Below, piece after piece: positions 1 to 12,479 of a stretch of 64,000 nt of DNA (positions are counted from its first letter, which is position 1; each line of letters starts with the position of its first letter). Below the pieces are notes generated by a model. It made no database searches, was not told where the DNA came from, and saw only the letters and a program-made list of their open reading frames with translations. Source of the stretch: Syngnathus acus (lineage: Eukaryota; Chordata; Actinopteri; Syngnathiformes; Syngnathidae); contig NC_051097.1 in NCBI RefSeq assembly GCF_901709675.1, positions 7,232,039 through 7,296,038 on the forward strand, read 5' to 3'. A program made the position numbers and the translations under genes.

Positions 1-1185
1 TTAAAAAAGAGTGAAAATGTGATTTTTAAGTATTCTATATATTCCGTTTTCCTTTTAAATAATATTGAGAACCTATTAAATAGGTTTTAAATAAAAATGT
101 CGGATTTTTGTGTGGTGATGCTGTGTGAGCCAAAATCCTCCAACACAGCCTCTCCTTTAACCCGGCCGGCGGTGTCGCGTTGCGTCGGTGTCGCATGTCG
201 CTCTGTTCAAAGCATCTGCGTTGGAAGAATGTGGGACATTTGAAGTCCAGACACTAAAGCGTGTTGTTGGCCCGTGAATGGGCCCTTCTCACGTTGACGA
301 GCTGAAAAGCGTGCGAAGAAAAACGGCAGTGCCCTGGGGGGGGGCCTCGCTAAAGCGGCACGGCCCAGTATTCTTCTGGGAAGCCCACCTACACAAGATG
401 GCCATTATCTGCCGCATGAATAGATAGTTGTGCTATCACCGCTCTTAGCTAACACCGGCACTCTATCAAGAGGCTGTTCGGGTCCTGAAGAATTTTTGTA
501 TTCCTTTTTTGTTCTAAAAACCCCAAAGAAATGAAGTGAACATTCAGAGACAAATAGAAGACTAATTTGAACGCCATCATAAATCGTCACGAGCATGTGA
601 AGCAAGGAAAATTGAAATTATTTTAGCTAACAGTATCCCCTTCAAACAAAAGCATTTAATTTTTAGAAATTCAAAATGCGGTTTTGAAGTGCAGAGATAC
701 TTTTTTTTTTTTTTTTTTTTAAATAACAGCCTTCCAACACAAAATAAATATTCTTGGCTGTAGTTTGATGTCGACCGGATCCATACTTGCTTGAAGCTTC
801 TCCAAGCTTCGTGCCACTTCTCAAAAACATTCCTATTAGCTTCATTGAAGACTGTTAATCATTCGTAGGTGTGAACGTTGGTGTCCATATGTAACCTTGG
901 ATTGACTGGCGACCATTAGGTCCCACATAACAAAAACAGATGACCTGATGGACAATGTGCACTAGCGGCAGGGTGGTGACGCTTTAATTTCAATCCCACG
1001 GCAGATGTTCTGGTCAGATGTTCCTAATCAACGTGCAGATTGCGAACAGAAGGCGACTCATGAAGAATCCTCTCGCTGTTTTGATGTGATGCCACTGAAA
1101 GAGCTGGTCTGTGCAACCACGTTCTGTGTAAATAAAGCAAAGTTTTATGTATTTCATTTTTATTTTGCCGGGTTCACCCCCTCAG
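1..1185. other. Upstream flank of the death-receptor gene
   Basis: No convincing coding exon is visible. The part at about 160-400 is GC-richer and could hold a promoter or noncoding first exon, but nothing fixes a transcription start. An L2-type LINE scrap lies at about 862-940. The first coding exon of the next gene is preceded by a good acceptor (CCCTCAG just before its ATG), so an upstream noncoding exon probably exists somewhere here or further left. Confidence 0.5.
862..940 (+). mobile_element. L2-type LINE 3'-end fragment
   Basis: The words TAGGTGTGAACGTTGGTGT and GATTGACTGGCGACCA follow the well-known teleost L2 3' tail (a GGTGTGAATGTGAGTG-like stretch, then GATTGGCTGGCGACCAGTCC). 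Only about 80 bases remain and the copy is degenerate. Identification is from memory of the consensus. Confidence 0.55.
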
Positions 1186-4100
1186 ATGCTGCTGGCGACG
1201 CTCCTCCTCCTCGCGAGCTCGCCGTGCCGAGCGGCCGAGCAGCCCCCCGCCGCCCAGTGGTCCGCCGCGTCAGATAACGACTTCAGGAATGGCACCCTTC
1301 TGCGCCGCCATAGGACCTGCGTGGAGAACCAGCAGTACCACTACCAAGGCCTCTGCTGCCTCAACTGCCAGGCTGGTATGTGTGTTCTCGTCCTTGCCTC
1401 TGTGGAAAAATAAATACGTTTTAGTGGGTAAAAAAAAAAATATTAGGTAAAAAAATATATATATAAATAAAAAAATAAAATCTGAAAAAATGCACCATTT
1501 AAAACTGCTATTATATTAGATAAAATAATACAAAAACACATGAAAGAATTGGAACACAGAAATGTTGGTGAAAAACAACAAAACAATTAGAATAGTCAAA
1601 TGGGGGGAAAACAAAAACTAAAGCATCATACAAAAACAGTATGGCTTTAATACATTTGGACAGGCTCAGTGGAACTAATTGACTAAAAACTTAACTTAAA
1701 ATTGAAGACAGAATCAGATAAAATAACAAAACAAATATGTTCGATTTTGACTTTTTGATCCAAGCTAGCTTGCGTTCCAATCCAAACCAATCTTGTCATA
1801 ACTCTTTCCAAATGATTGACCTTGGCTACGTTTGGTGTTTTTCTGTCATCATCAGGGACGTTTGTGCAGAAGGAGTGCGAGCGTGATTACCAGCAGGGGG
1901 TGTGCGCTCCCTGCGAGGAAGGACACACTTACACGGAACATTCCAACGGCATGCACAGATGCCTGCCCTGCACGCACTGTCGTCAAGGTAAACATTTGGA
2001 GTGGACAGAAAAAATCTACACACCCTTTTTCCAATGCCAAAGTTTTTCTTAGATACAAGATTAAGATAAAGCGTTTGATTTGATTTTAATTTTATTTTAG
2101 TGCTCTTATCTCACTCCCCCCCAAGCTCACCAATCAGAAGCAGCTTTCTTCTCACAGACAGGTCACGCTGAATAATCAGCTCCAAGTAACAAACAAACAA
2201 ACATTAGATAAAAATGCAGCAGTTTACAATTTACACTTTTAGATTTCTGTTGATAGGACAATTTGATATCTAGCGACTACTCTCCCAAGGAAACTAAATG
2301 TCATTGTGATGCTAATTCCCAAATTAATCCTAATCTTTAGCGGGACGTTTTCCCAGTGGACTCGCTGGATTATTGGGGAAAGTGGATCTTTGGATTTTTT
2401 TTTTTTTTTTCCTCTCTCCCCTTCGAGACGCCTGAGCGACAATGCCAAGTGATGAAGTTACTCGGGGAAAAAGGGCGTGTCTTTTGTGGTTTTGTTGCCA
2501 CTGTTCAATGAGAGAGCGTCCCAAGAGGGGGGCTTACCTTACCCGGGCCGGTCCGGGCGTGGTATCATTGTGTCCCGCTTGAAAGGGGAAGGGGTGGGGG
2601 GGTCGTGTTACACCAGCTCGCACTTTAGGGATAATCGCTCCTCTTTACCTGTGACTCGGAATGTTTCCACACCCAAACTACCTGGTGTACTCTTTTCACC
2701 TGCCTGGGAAAACATCTTTGTGGCTGGATGAAGCATGTGTTATTTTGATTTTTGAACAAGTGTGTGTGTGCGCAGACGAGAAAGAGACGGCACCCTGCAC
2801 CACCACATCGGACACCAAATGTCAGTGCCGAGCCGAAACCTTCTGCGTGCCGGATCAGGCCTGCGAGGTCTGCAAACGTTGCGCCAAGTGAGTCTCCAAC
2901 CAATCCAATCAACCGATGGGAACGCAGCAATGCGATTGCTGAATGGATCGATTTGACTGTTCAGGTGCAAGCCGGGTGAGGAAGAGGTGAAGAAGTGCAC
3001 GCATTTTTCCAACACCGTGTGCCGAAAGCGAGACCCGGCTCCCACCAAAACACCGCCAGGCCAAACCTCGCCCACCCCTGCCTCGCCGACAAATATATGT
3101 AAGGCCTCTCCTTATTTCCTCAGCGACCTATCACTTTAATCATTAACCGTCTTCGATTATATTGCAGGGATTCCCGTACTGAGCTGCCTCTTCGTCATTG
3201 TGGCCGCCGTGCTGGCCGTGTGGTTCGCCGTCAAGCGCTGCTCCTTCGAGGGAACATGTGAGTGTGCGTCAAGGGCCGGCCGCGTTTCCGTGACGACAGC
3301 ATCACTTTACTAACAGGCCGTCTTTTGACAGGCGCCAAGAGCCACTGTGACACCAGTGAAATCATCAAGATTCCCATCGTAAGTCTTAAACACTGTAGTT
3401 CTATATTTTCAACATTTTATTGTTTAATAGAATGCAGTGTGATCTTTTTTTTAAATCGACCGATGACAAATAACTCTCGACTGAATCTAACATTTTTGTT
3501 TTCTTGTCAGGACGAGAGCTCCCCCACGGCGGAGGAGTGCCAGAACACTCATAACGACGTCCTGGAGGGCGACCATTCCCGTCCGGAGTCGCGTCCGCTG
3601 CTGCAGGAGACGCAGGCTGGCATGACCAACAACAAGGCGTCGCCGTCCCCGGAGGACGAGGACCGCGGGCTGGGCGACAGCTTGTCCAACACCACCAACT
3701 CATCGCAGACAAGCCTGTCGGCGCTTCCCACCGCCGCCTCGTCCGGGAACAGCCCCCAGCAGAGCCCCGCCCCCTGCAGGATAAGCGCCTCGGCGATGGT
3801 GCGCATCAAAAAGACAAAAATATCTTTTTTTTATTTTTTTTTTTATGTATCTTTTTGGAACCTTCTGTCTCACAGCGTCTGCTTTGTTCTCAGGAGGATC
3901 CTCTGCAGCACCGCCTGGTGCCGCTGCAAGGTAGGAAAGCTGCACTGACATTTCTCGGAATGGCACTTCACGCAAAGTGTCATTTCCAAGCCCTCGGGGG
4001 GGCAAAGACCGAGCAAGCGAATGAAGAAGCTAATTTAAGACTTGTTTTCACTCAGTTAAACAGTTCATGTCAGTTCACAAGTTGTGTAAGCCAGTCATTT

Positions 4101-4590
4101 TCAAACTGGGTTAGCAAAGCCTTTATTGGCTTTGTTCTTGGAAAATGACACTGGTTGACAGATGGGAAAATTGATTTAAAAGAAATTATTAAACAAGTCC
4201 AATTACTGTAATTGTTACTCTTTTTCTTTTTTTAGAAACACGCTGAAGTTGAAAGTTGACCCAAATAACGCAACTTTATCCATTGCAGAGTCTGAGAAGT
4301 CACTGAAGAAGAGCTTTGACCTGTTCGACAAGTACCTGGACTTGACGATCCACAACAAGTTCTTCCGCATGATCGGCGTGAGCGACAACCAAATCCGCCA
4401 AGCGGAGAGCGGCGTGGCCGGCGACAAAGTCTACGAGCTGCTCAAGAGCTGGATGCAGCGACAGGGCCTGAAGGCCGACATCAACGACCTGCTGCGGGCC
4501 CTGCTGGACCTAGACCAGCGACGCTCTGCCGAGAGCATCGCCTCCGAGGCGCTTAGGCGAGGCTACTACAAGCACGATCACACTCCCTGA
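1186..4590 (+). CDS. TNF receptor superfamily death receptor (TNFRSF10/hdr-like)
   Basis: Coding exons: 1186-1375, 1856-1987, 2776-2887, 2965-3098, 3168-3257, 3332-3378, 3511-3798, 3894-3930 and 4289-4590; joined length 443 aa. A signal peptide (MLLATLLLLASSPCRA) is followed by cysteine-rich repeats (CENQ..CCLNC, CERDY..CAPC, C..CTHCRQ, CTTTSDTKCQC). One membrane segment (VLSCLFVIVAAVLAVWFAV) is encoded at 3168-3257. The last exon encodes a death domain (SLKKSFDLFDKYLDL to LLRALLDLDQRRSAESIASEAL). Family knowledge: such receptors bind TNF-family ligands at the surface and recruit FADD-like adaptors to start apoptosis. The domain layout and C-terminal death domain fit the fish TNFRSF10B-like/hdr group best; TNFRSF1A-like is the alternative. 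The acceptor at 4289 keeps the frame, whereas the upstream AG at 4235 would give an immediate stop. Confidence 0.9.
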
Positions 4591-4763
4591 GGGACGTCAT
4601 CGCATCTCCTTGTTGGACTTACCTCGTATCGAGAGCCAGTAGTTTTTTCTTCCGAAGATGCATAAGCAACCTTTTTTTTTCCCCCCACAAAAGGGGTAAG
4701 TTGAGTTGCTCGGATGGATGAAAAACAACAAAAGAAGACATAATATGAAGAAAGAAAGTACTC

Positions 4764-4778
4764 AGCGCCACCTGGTGG
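4764..4778 (-). promoter_or_regulatory. CTCF-like motif
   Basis: Read on the minus strand the bases are CCACCAGGTGGCGCT, which fits all 15 positions of the usual CTCF core (CCASYAGRKGGCRSY, recalled). It lies in the death-receptor 3' UTR. Binding is not shown by sequence alone. Confidence 0.5.
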
Positions 4779-6047
4779 CAAGCACATACACTGGTCTGGC
4801 GCTTACCACGCCTTCTCCGCCACTGGCTCAATGTCGTCACGCTAGCTGTATGATTTTTTTTTTGTCATTGTCATCTTTGATGCACTTCTTCCCACTAGCA
4901 AAATTTTGCTAGTAGTTGCGTTGACGTTTTTTGTGTGTGTGCGTGAACAAAATGATGCCCGCTGATCAACCTTTTCTGTGTAGGAATTTTCTCTCGTATA
5001 GTCTCCGAAGATTAAGTATACGTATTCCCAAAAATACAAGATATGATGATTCTCCTAAAATTACAACTTTTTCCCCTGAAAAATTGCTAAAAAAATCTAA
5101 AGAATACATTTTAATTCTTGTATGATTACAGTTTAACCCCTCTAAAAAAAAAAAGACTTTATTCTCACAAAATTGACCCTTTTTTCTCCCCATTTTCTTT
5201 TTTTAAAAAACATTTTGTTTAGAAAAATCACTTGATTCTATTTTGATTAATTTCTTAAAATAAGCGACTATTTTTTGTTGTTGTCGACTGACACTACTCA
5301 TTTGGATGAATGTTTTTTCTTTTGTCAAAAAAACATTTCGGAGGTGGTCATTCCGTTAAAACATACTATGCTAAAATGAAGTCATGCAACACAAATTTGT
5401 TTGTGACAAATAGCTAAACCGTCACAAACGTACAACTGTGTCTGCCATGAGAACTTTGGTCCCTGCCTTCCTCTTTATTTATTGTCATATTTATTTTTAG
5501 CGCTACTTATTTAAACCCTCGCAGCATTGCCACACTTTCCTCAAACATTATTGTTCATTTCAGAGGTGAGCAGACAGAAAATGTCTTTATTGAAGCTATA
5601 AATATGGATTATTGAGGCTGGCGTATCCATACTGTCATGCATGAAAAAGAACACCAAGCAATATGCCCCGCCCCACCCCTCGTACTTGTTACTAAGCAGA
5701 ATTCATATTTTTTATCAATGGGCCAATTGAAAGAAATTGCCTAGCTGCTTGTTGTTGGACTGGATTCACAGTTTAAGCAAAAATGACGGCGGCAACTTGG
5801 CGACAGGTACGGAACCTTTTTGCCCAGCTTAGCTTTAATGAAGGAAAGTGCGCTTATTTTTTATTTTATTTTTAAACACCTCAACTTTACACTCTTATTG
5901 CCCAACTCTTTTCTGTGTGTTTGCAGTGAGCCTCATTGTGTGTGTGTGTGTGTGGGGGGGTTCTACAAGTGTGCTTGTGAGCATAATTGTGTGTGTGTGT
6001 CTATGCCATTGTTTGTGTCCTACTGTATTGTGATGCTCAGTGCTGGC

Positions 6048-6062
6048 GCTGCCATCCGGTGG
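6048..6062 (-). promoter_or_regulatory. CTCF-like motif, one mismatch
   Basis: Minus-strand CCACCGGATGGCAGC differs from the CTCF core at one position. It has the same orientation as the site at 4764, about 1.3 kb away. Confidence 0.35.
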
Positions 6063-6280
6063 TTGACAAGAGACAATTCATCCTGCATCAATTTCAAAGC
6101 TTTCATAACGTGACATTACGTGGACTGTTTGTCATATTTGTATATAGATTGTAGGAGAGTAGCAGGAGAAATTAAATGACGTCAAAGTCCTATTGATGGA
6201 AGAAATGAAGTTGAGATGTAAGTTATGAGAAGTATGTTTTTATGTACATTTGGAATAAATATTTTGTACAGACACCTTTT

Positions 6281-7083
6281 TGGATCATTTGAATTATTCT
6301 ATTAAGACAGTAAATGACTAATATTACTTCTTTTTTTTTTATCTGTATGCAATACATTGAAAGAAGCAAGACTGTGAAACACAGGTGACGTTCTTTGCCG
6401 ATTTTGACAATTTTTTTCAGAACAAAAGTTCTGATGAAAGCTTCATAAAGTATAATGAGTGTGTCTCCTGCTCTTTTTTGTGGTCAGAGGCTGTCATTGT
6501 CCAGGCGGCCCTAAAGCCTGAAAAAAAATTGCTTTAGTGTCACCAGAGCTGTGGGAACTTGGCTCCAATTCCCACTGGAGAAAGTCAGATGACAAGCAAC
6601 CTCGTGATCTTTTTGTTTCAGGGAAACGGCGAGGGTACTTAGCTCGTTAGCTACAGGAATTTGTTTGATGTCTGAGAGGAAACTGTCATGGAACATAGAA
6701 TAGAAAGCAGACAATTGTAATGGCTCACACCGCTGACTCTGAAACCTTTGGAACCTCATCAGTCTTGGTGATAGAAATGGTACCAATCAAGTGTATCAAT
6801 CATGGCACTGGAAATTGTTCCTCACCAATCAAGAAACTCAAACTGGACAGTCTGTTGTAGCCAAAGTATTAAAAGTAGTCTGCTACTTTGCTGGCTCAGT
6901 ATGTTTTTTAAGAGTGTAAAGTAACTGAAGAAATGAATCAGGAAGCATGAAAATGTCATGGCGTCTTCCCTCCTGACTGCTTATCACATCTTTTGTTGGA
7001 CATCTGATGCATCCGTGACAATTCTTTGGTTGTGCCATTATTGCGGAGTCCGAGCAAGGACGTGCTGGAGTGGAGATTTTTCA
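6281..7083. other. Intergenic region and 5' UTR of cyb561a3
   Basis: No coding exon is visible. The last part probably holds the cyb561a3 promoter and 5' UTR. The frame is open upstream of the chosen start back to an ATG at 6958, but that N-terminal extension has no counterpart in the human protein as I recall it. Confidence 0.5.
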
Positions 7084-8409
7084 ATGGGATCGAGGGCGAC
7101 TTTCTACATGTCTTGGTGTCTGTGCATCACCACGGGCATTGCGTGCGTGGTCTTGGTTGTCTACTGGTACTGGCGTTGGCATGGAGGATTTGCCTGGGAT
7201 GGAACCCAGGCCCAATTCAATTGGCATCCCGTCCTCATGATCAGTGGACTGCTGGTCCTCTATGGCCTCGGTGAGTCCCAACTGTCCATTGAAGGGAATT
7301 TAGGTGGTAATTGTGTTTTCATGACTCGGCTCAAAAAACATTAACGGTATACTTTCTTTTGTTTTGAGATGTTAAATTTGTTATATTTATGTTATGTCAT
7401 TTAAAAGTTAAATACAACTGAACTTAGTGAATCCTTAGCATTCCAATACTTCACTATAATGACTTGTTTCCCCGGATTCTGGGCAGCCGCCGTTCTCTTC
7501 CGTGTGCCTTGGGGGTGGTCGCATAAGAAGCGTGGATGGAAGATGCTTCACGCAGGACTGATGCTGGCCGCCCTGATTCTCGCCGGCGTCGGCCTGCACG
7601 CCGTCTTCGTCGTGCACCGCAACCTGAACATTCCTGCGTTGTACTCTCTGCACAGCTGGGTGGGAATGAGCGCCGTGGTGACCTTTGCGTGGCAGGTAGG
7701 AAATACGCTGACTTGACAAATTGACTTGCATCACCTTTAATGACTTCTTAGCCATATGCGCTGAGAAGTCACGACAGACCAAGGATAACGTAATGTAATC
7801 TCTGTGAGCATAATATGTCTCCTTTAATCCACAGTGGTTCCTGGGCCTGGTCGGCTTCTTGCTACCGTGTTCTGCGCCGCGTTTGGGCGGTGCCCTGAAG
7901 GGCATCCACGTGTGGACGGGACAAGCGGTGCTGATGCTCACTCTGGCTGCCTGCATCAGTGGGATCAACGAACAGCTTTTCTTTGCACTGTGAGGCTTTC
8001 AATGACTTTTTTAACCTCACTGGAAATCATGGAATGATATTTGTATATGTATACATAGATGTATGTCATAATTTTTGCTCAGTCTCTTTGTGTTGCCTGG
8101 GGCAGTTGCTGTACGGGGTCATATTTGAAGTCACTATTTTGGTGTTTGTTAGGGATGGTGTGTCAGCAAGTGCTTACAGCTCCCTTCCTGTGGAGGCGCT
8201 GTTTGGCAACATGCTAGGAGTCCTGACTGTGGCGTTCAGTGTTCTCGTGTTCGGAATTCTGTCCAAAACCGACTGGCAACGTCCAAACACCAATACCAAT
8301 GATGAAGCAACTCCAGTGAGTATTTTTTTTTATTATCATAAATCAAAGTTTGTCATACTAATATTTGTTTTATTGCTTTCAGATTTTGATGAGAGAAGAA
8401 GCCATTTAA
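7084..8409 (+). CDS. cyb561a3: Lysosomal ascorbate-dependent ferrireductase CYB561A3
   Basis: Coding exons: 7084-7270, 7487-7695, 7835-7989, 8153-8315 and 8383-8409; 246 aa against 242 in human. Cytochrome b561 proteins carry electrons from cytosolic ascorbate across a membrane through two haems; this member reduces ferric iron in late endosomes and lysosomes. Six hydrophobic segments are visible. The four haem-ligand histidines appear in their usual settings: FNWHPVLM, WKMLHAGL, YSLHSWVG and KGIHVWTG. The family signature SGINEQLFF follows. The start at MGSRATFYMSWC was chosen because it aligns with the human N-terminus; an in-frame ATG at 6958 would add 42 residues. A polyadenylation signal lies at 8562-8567. 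Confidence 0.95.
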
Positions 8410-8925
8410 GGGACACAGCAACAGAATGGGACAGAAAGCACATGAACTATTATCCTATTTAAGGATAAACGGTTCAGAAGATGGATGGATTGAAAACAAG
8501 ACATGAAAACATTTAATCACTCATGTATAATTGATATATTACACTTTATGATTCCTGAATTAATAAACAATACTCTGTCCAATTTGACTGTTTATTTTAT
8601 GAGTAGTTTTCAAATCAAATGTATTCAATTTTTTGAATAAAAAAGCTCGAGGTCATTCAAGTATCAATATAGAAACACATGCAATTTCTTCTCTAGTTTT
8701 GAAATTTAAAAAAAAGTATAAAAAACAAAACAAATCGACGTTACTCCGTCAATGATGTTTAGTTACTATGGTAGTACCACTCGGCTCCTTTAGGTGGCAG
8801 CATCACGCTCGCAACCAAAAACCTCGAAGAAGAGACGTTCCTCCGGTCACGTGGGTCTGCTTCCTGTCACAACAGTTAGCTTCCCCGGGGCTAGCATCCC
8901 CGAATTAAAGCCGTTTTCTGTCAAA
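8410..8925. other. cyb561a3 3' UTR and trappc13 promoter/5' UTR
   Basis: The cyb561a3 3' UTR ends at AATAAA 8562-8567. The remaining 350 bases lead into trappc13; GC content rises from about 8790, consistent with a short promoter and 5' UTR. No TATA box is evident. Confidence 0.55.
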
Positions 8926-11900
8926 ATGGACGTAAGTCAGGCCAAACAGGAACATCTGCTTGCATTAAAAGGTACTTTGTCTCATTTACCTTTTTGAAGA
9001 TGTACACCTCATGCGGGAATTTCATTTAAAACGTCGCATAAATAGACTTGTTACCATATGCTGCTCGCTGTTAATTCGGCTAGCGCTATTTTTCGTTACC
9101 GCTCTGTTTTTAATTTATGAATCTAATCTACGAGTACATTTATGGTTATGTGTGTTTCTTGTGTGTGCTATGGTTTTGTTGGGGCTGCTTTACCCTCAAC
9201 CTTATTGTTATATTTACAATATATAGTGTGCTTGGGCTCTCTTGTCAGGCGCTATAGAAATATTAATTATTAATAATTATTACCAATCCATTCATTTTAT
9301 AAAGCACTCATTAATGTACCCCTGAACTGATCACCAGCCAATGGCAGGGCACCTATTGACAAGCAATTTACCTATGGCTATATAATGCCTAATAAATGTA
9401 TTTTTTTTTTTTTTAGTAATGCGGCTGACAAAACCAACTCTGTTTACCAACCTGCCAGTGACATGTGAAGAGCGAGACCTCCCAGGTGATCATCACACCT
9501 TATCTGAAGTAGCATGCACATCCACATCCATATGTACACAATATTTAATAGTTAATTAAAGAGAAAACACAAAATAAATTCCCCCCAAATCCAATTTGTT
9601 CCTCTAACGCCTCACGTTGCCACCATGGTTTGTGCTGACAGGTGACCTCTTTGGGCGCCTCATGCGAGATGATCCGTCCACTATCAAGGGCGCAGAGACG
9701 CTAATGCTGGGCGAGATGCTAACATTGCCGCAGAACTTCGGGTGAGACGTCTGAACGTTTACTTTCACAGTGAAATTTTGATCTGATTTTCATTTTATTA
9801 TATTCTTATTACTTTGAAAACAATTTCATTTGAATTAATAATTTAATCAAATTTCCCGTCCTATCTCGGCAGTAACATCTTCTTGGGCGAGACCTTCTCT
9901 AGCTACATCAGCGTGCACAATGACAGCAGTCAGGTGGTTAAAGACATTCTGGTTAAGGTAAACCAATGGCAAGAATGGTTCAAATGAAGCAAGGGGCCTC
10001 CTAAATCTCATTTGATGCCTTGTGCTCCTCTGTAGGCTGACTTGCAGACCAGCTCTCAGAGACTTAACCTGTCGGCGTCCAACTCGGCCGTAGCCGAACT
10101 CAAACCCGAGTGCTGCATTGACGATGTCATCCACCATGAAGTCAAAGAGATTGGAACACATATGTGAGTCCCTCCGAGGCCTTAAAATAAAATTCAGGAT
10201 TTTTTTCCCCCCATTTCACTGTTGATGTTTGTTTTACATGTGCTGGCAAAATGTTGACCTCTGTGTTTATATGCAGCCTGGTGTGCGCCGTGAGCTACAC
10301 TACACAGCACGGAGAGAAGCTCTACTTCCGCAAGTTCTTCAAATTCCAGGTGAGGCAGCCCACTTATCGCGCCTTTGAGACATGTCGTAAGCACTCGCCA
10401 AAAGCGCCCAACAGAGCGCTCGTCCGTTAAACGGCTGTGCCGCTCGGGTTTTCTTTTTTCTTTGTCTGGCGAGCAATGGAGACATTCAGCCTGCATTCTC
10501 TCTTCAATCAGGTCCTCAAACCCTTGGACGTCAAGACCAAGTTCTACAATGCCGAGGTACGTTCCCCCATCTCGTTAGTCCGTTTGTAAGCCCACATCCC
10601 ATTTGGCATGTGTTCATTTTGTCCCTTTATTTTCTCCATTAGAGTGACCTCAGTTCTGTGGTAAATCGCTTTCATTTTTCTGTTCTCATCGCCTCTCTTC
10701 TTCACGCCGCCTGCAGGTGGACGCAAACAACAACAATGGCAACATGAGTCGTATACTCTATTATTATTCATCATAATCATTTTAGACAGTTGTTTCATTA
10801 TAAAAACATTTCAAGATGGTTTTAGTTTGGTAAGCTTCCCATTGTTGTTGCTTGTGCACACTTCCTTGCCATACTTCCTTTTGCATGTGGTGCTTGTGCG
10901 TCTGACTCTGTGTCTTTGAGAGCGCGAGTGAGGGGGGGGTGTATTTCACTGTATTTTGATGAATTGAAAATCACTATGTTCAGATCCAAATCTGAAATCC
11001 TGATGATGAAAACAATTTGTGAAGAAGTGGGGCCAGGCTGGCTTTGCATGGAGCGTCAGGCGGTGGCAACTGGTGGCATAAGCTAATGAGCTAATGCTAC
11101 TGAGCTAATCTGCGTTGGCTGAGATGTTTTGTGTTCAAATGCTGCTTTTGACCACAAACACCCAAAAAAATGACACACGATACTACTAATATTTTATGAC
11201 TGAGCTAATTTAAATCTGTCCCAATCACATTGCATTAAAGCTTATTACCGAAAGTAAGTTGAGGTGTCAGAGCAGGTTTGGGGCCTGACATTCAAATCCA
11301 CCCCCTCCCCTCAAACCCCTCTGCCTCCCCATAACCGTCTGCCGCTGCCTTCTCCGCCGCAGACGGACGAAGTGTTCCTGGAGGCCCAGATCCAGAACAT
11401 CACCACGTCGCCCATGTTCATGGAGAAGGTGTCGCTGGAGCCGTCCATGATGTACAACGTGACCGAACTCAACACCGTCACCCACCAAGACCACGGGTAT
11501 GGCAAAAGTACTCGCACACCCTACTTGGAGTAGTTGTATTTAAAAAGACATTGCAGTAATATACCTAAATCCACTTAAGTCCATTAAGAAAGTATTTGTT
11601 CCCATTAGGGTTTCGACGTTCGGCAAAATGTCATACTTGCAGCCCATGGACACGCGTCAGTACCTCTACTGCCTGACCCCCAAACCGGAGTACGCCGAGA
11701 AGGCCGGTGTCATCAAGGGCGTCACTGTTATCGGGAAGTTGGACATCGTGTGGAAGACCAACTTGGGGGAGAGGGGACGCCTGCAGACCAGCCAACTCCA
11801 GAGGATGGTATACCCCAATCAAAGAAAATGAATATAAATGATGTCATGTTTTGTCTGATGTAGTACATTTCCATCACAATTGTGTACTGAACGTGTGTGG

Positions 11901-12479
11901 ACAGGCTCCAGGCTACGGAGACATCCGCCTGTCCATGGAGGTCATTCCCGACACGGTCAACCTGGAAGAACCGTTTGACATCAGATGTAAAATCACCAAC
12001 TGCAGGTAGGCAAGCAACAGTCAGGCACAATGTCCTGCTTCTTCGTTTCACCTCACGTCTTCTCTGTGTGCGCACGTGTAGCGAAAGGACCATGGACCTT
12101 CTTGTGGACATGATCAACACGTCGTCCATCCACTGGTGCGGCGTGTCCGGCCGAGCTCTGGGCAAGCTAAGCCCTGGGGCGTCGCTTTCGCTGGCCCTCA
12201 CGCTGCTGGCGTCCGTCCAGGGTCTCCAGGTAAGACATTTGAGCATTTATTCTTTATCCTTGATCCAGAGTCTCCTAGTTACTAGTATTTTTAATTCTTT
12301 TTTTTTTTTTTTTATTACTAGTAAGCGAAAACTCATTTTAAATGGACGTCATTGAAAAACATTAGATTTTGTTTGGTTTGTTTCAGAGTATTTCCGGTCT
12401 GAGGCTTACAGACTCGTTCCTGAAACGTACGTACGAGTACGACGACGTGGCTCAAGTATGCGTGGTTTGTCCGTCCTAG
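8926..12479 (+). CDS. trappc13: Trafficking protein particle complex subunit 13
   Basis: Coding exons: 8926-8971, 9417-9485, 9642-9741, 9873-9957, 10036-10163, 10277-10349, 10512-10556, 10643-10660, 11363-11496, 11609-11807, 11905-12005, 12082-12229 and 12387-12479; 412 aa, close to human (417). TRAPPC13 is a subunit of TRAPPIII, the Rab1 exchange complex acting in ER-Golgi traffic and autophagy. Stretches nearly identical to human include [62 protein letters not shown] and LKRTYEYDD. The 18-base exon 8 encodes SDLSSV and can be skipped without changing frame. A polyadenylation signal is at 12614-12619. sgtb follows tail to tail, as in human 5q12. Confidence 0.96.
9318..9378 (-). mobile_element. 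L2-type LINE fragment in trappc13 intron 1
   Basis: CACCAGCCAATGGCAGGGCAC is the reverse complement of the teleost L2 tail (GTGCCCTGCGATTGGCTGGC). Only about 60 bases remain. A recall-based identification. Confidence 0.5.
10643..10660 (+). other. trappc13: 18-base microexon of trappc13 (SDLSSV)
   Basis: CCATTAG precedes AGTGACCTCAGTTCTGTG, followed by the donor GTAAAT. The six codons read SDLSSV, the same peptide that I recall between YNAE and TDEVF in human TRAPPC13. Flanking joints are phase 0, so skipping removes six residues only. Confidence 0.85.

Larger units (their letters stand above)
4591..6280 (+). other. 3' UTR of the death receptor
   Basis: This stretch is noncoding and AT-rich, with a (GT)n run near 5938-6000, and ends in AATAAA at 6254-6259. 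It contains two CTCF-like motifs on the minus strand, listed separately. The span from the stop to the AATAAA fits one long 3' UTR of about 1.7 kb. An earlier polyadenylation site cannot be excluded. Confidence 0.6.

Noticed and set aside
3930-4289. Apparent frameshift before the death-domain exon of the TNF receptor
   Set aside because: Splicing to the AG at 4235 gives a stop, but the strong acceptor at 4287-4288 joins in frame and yields VPLQESEKSLKKSF, so the gene looks intact.
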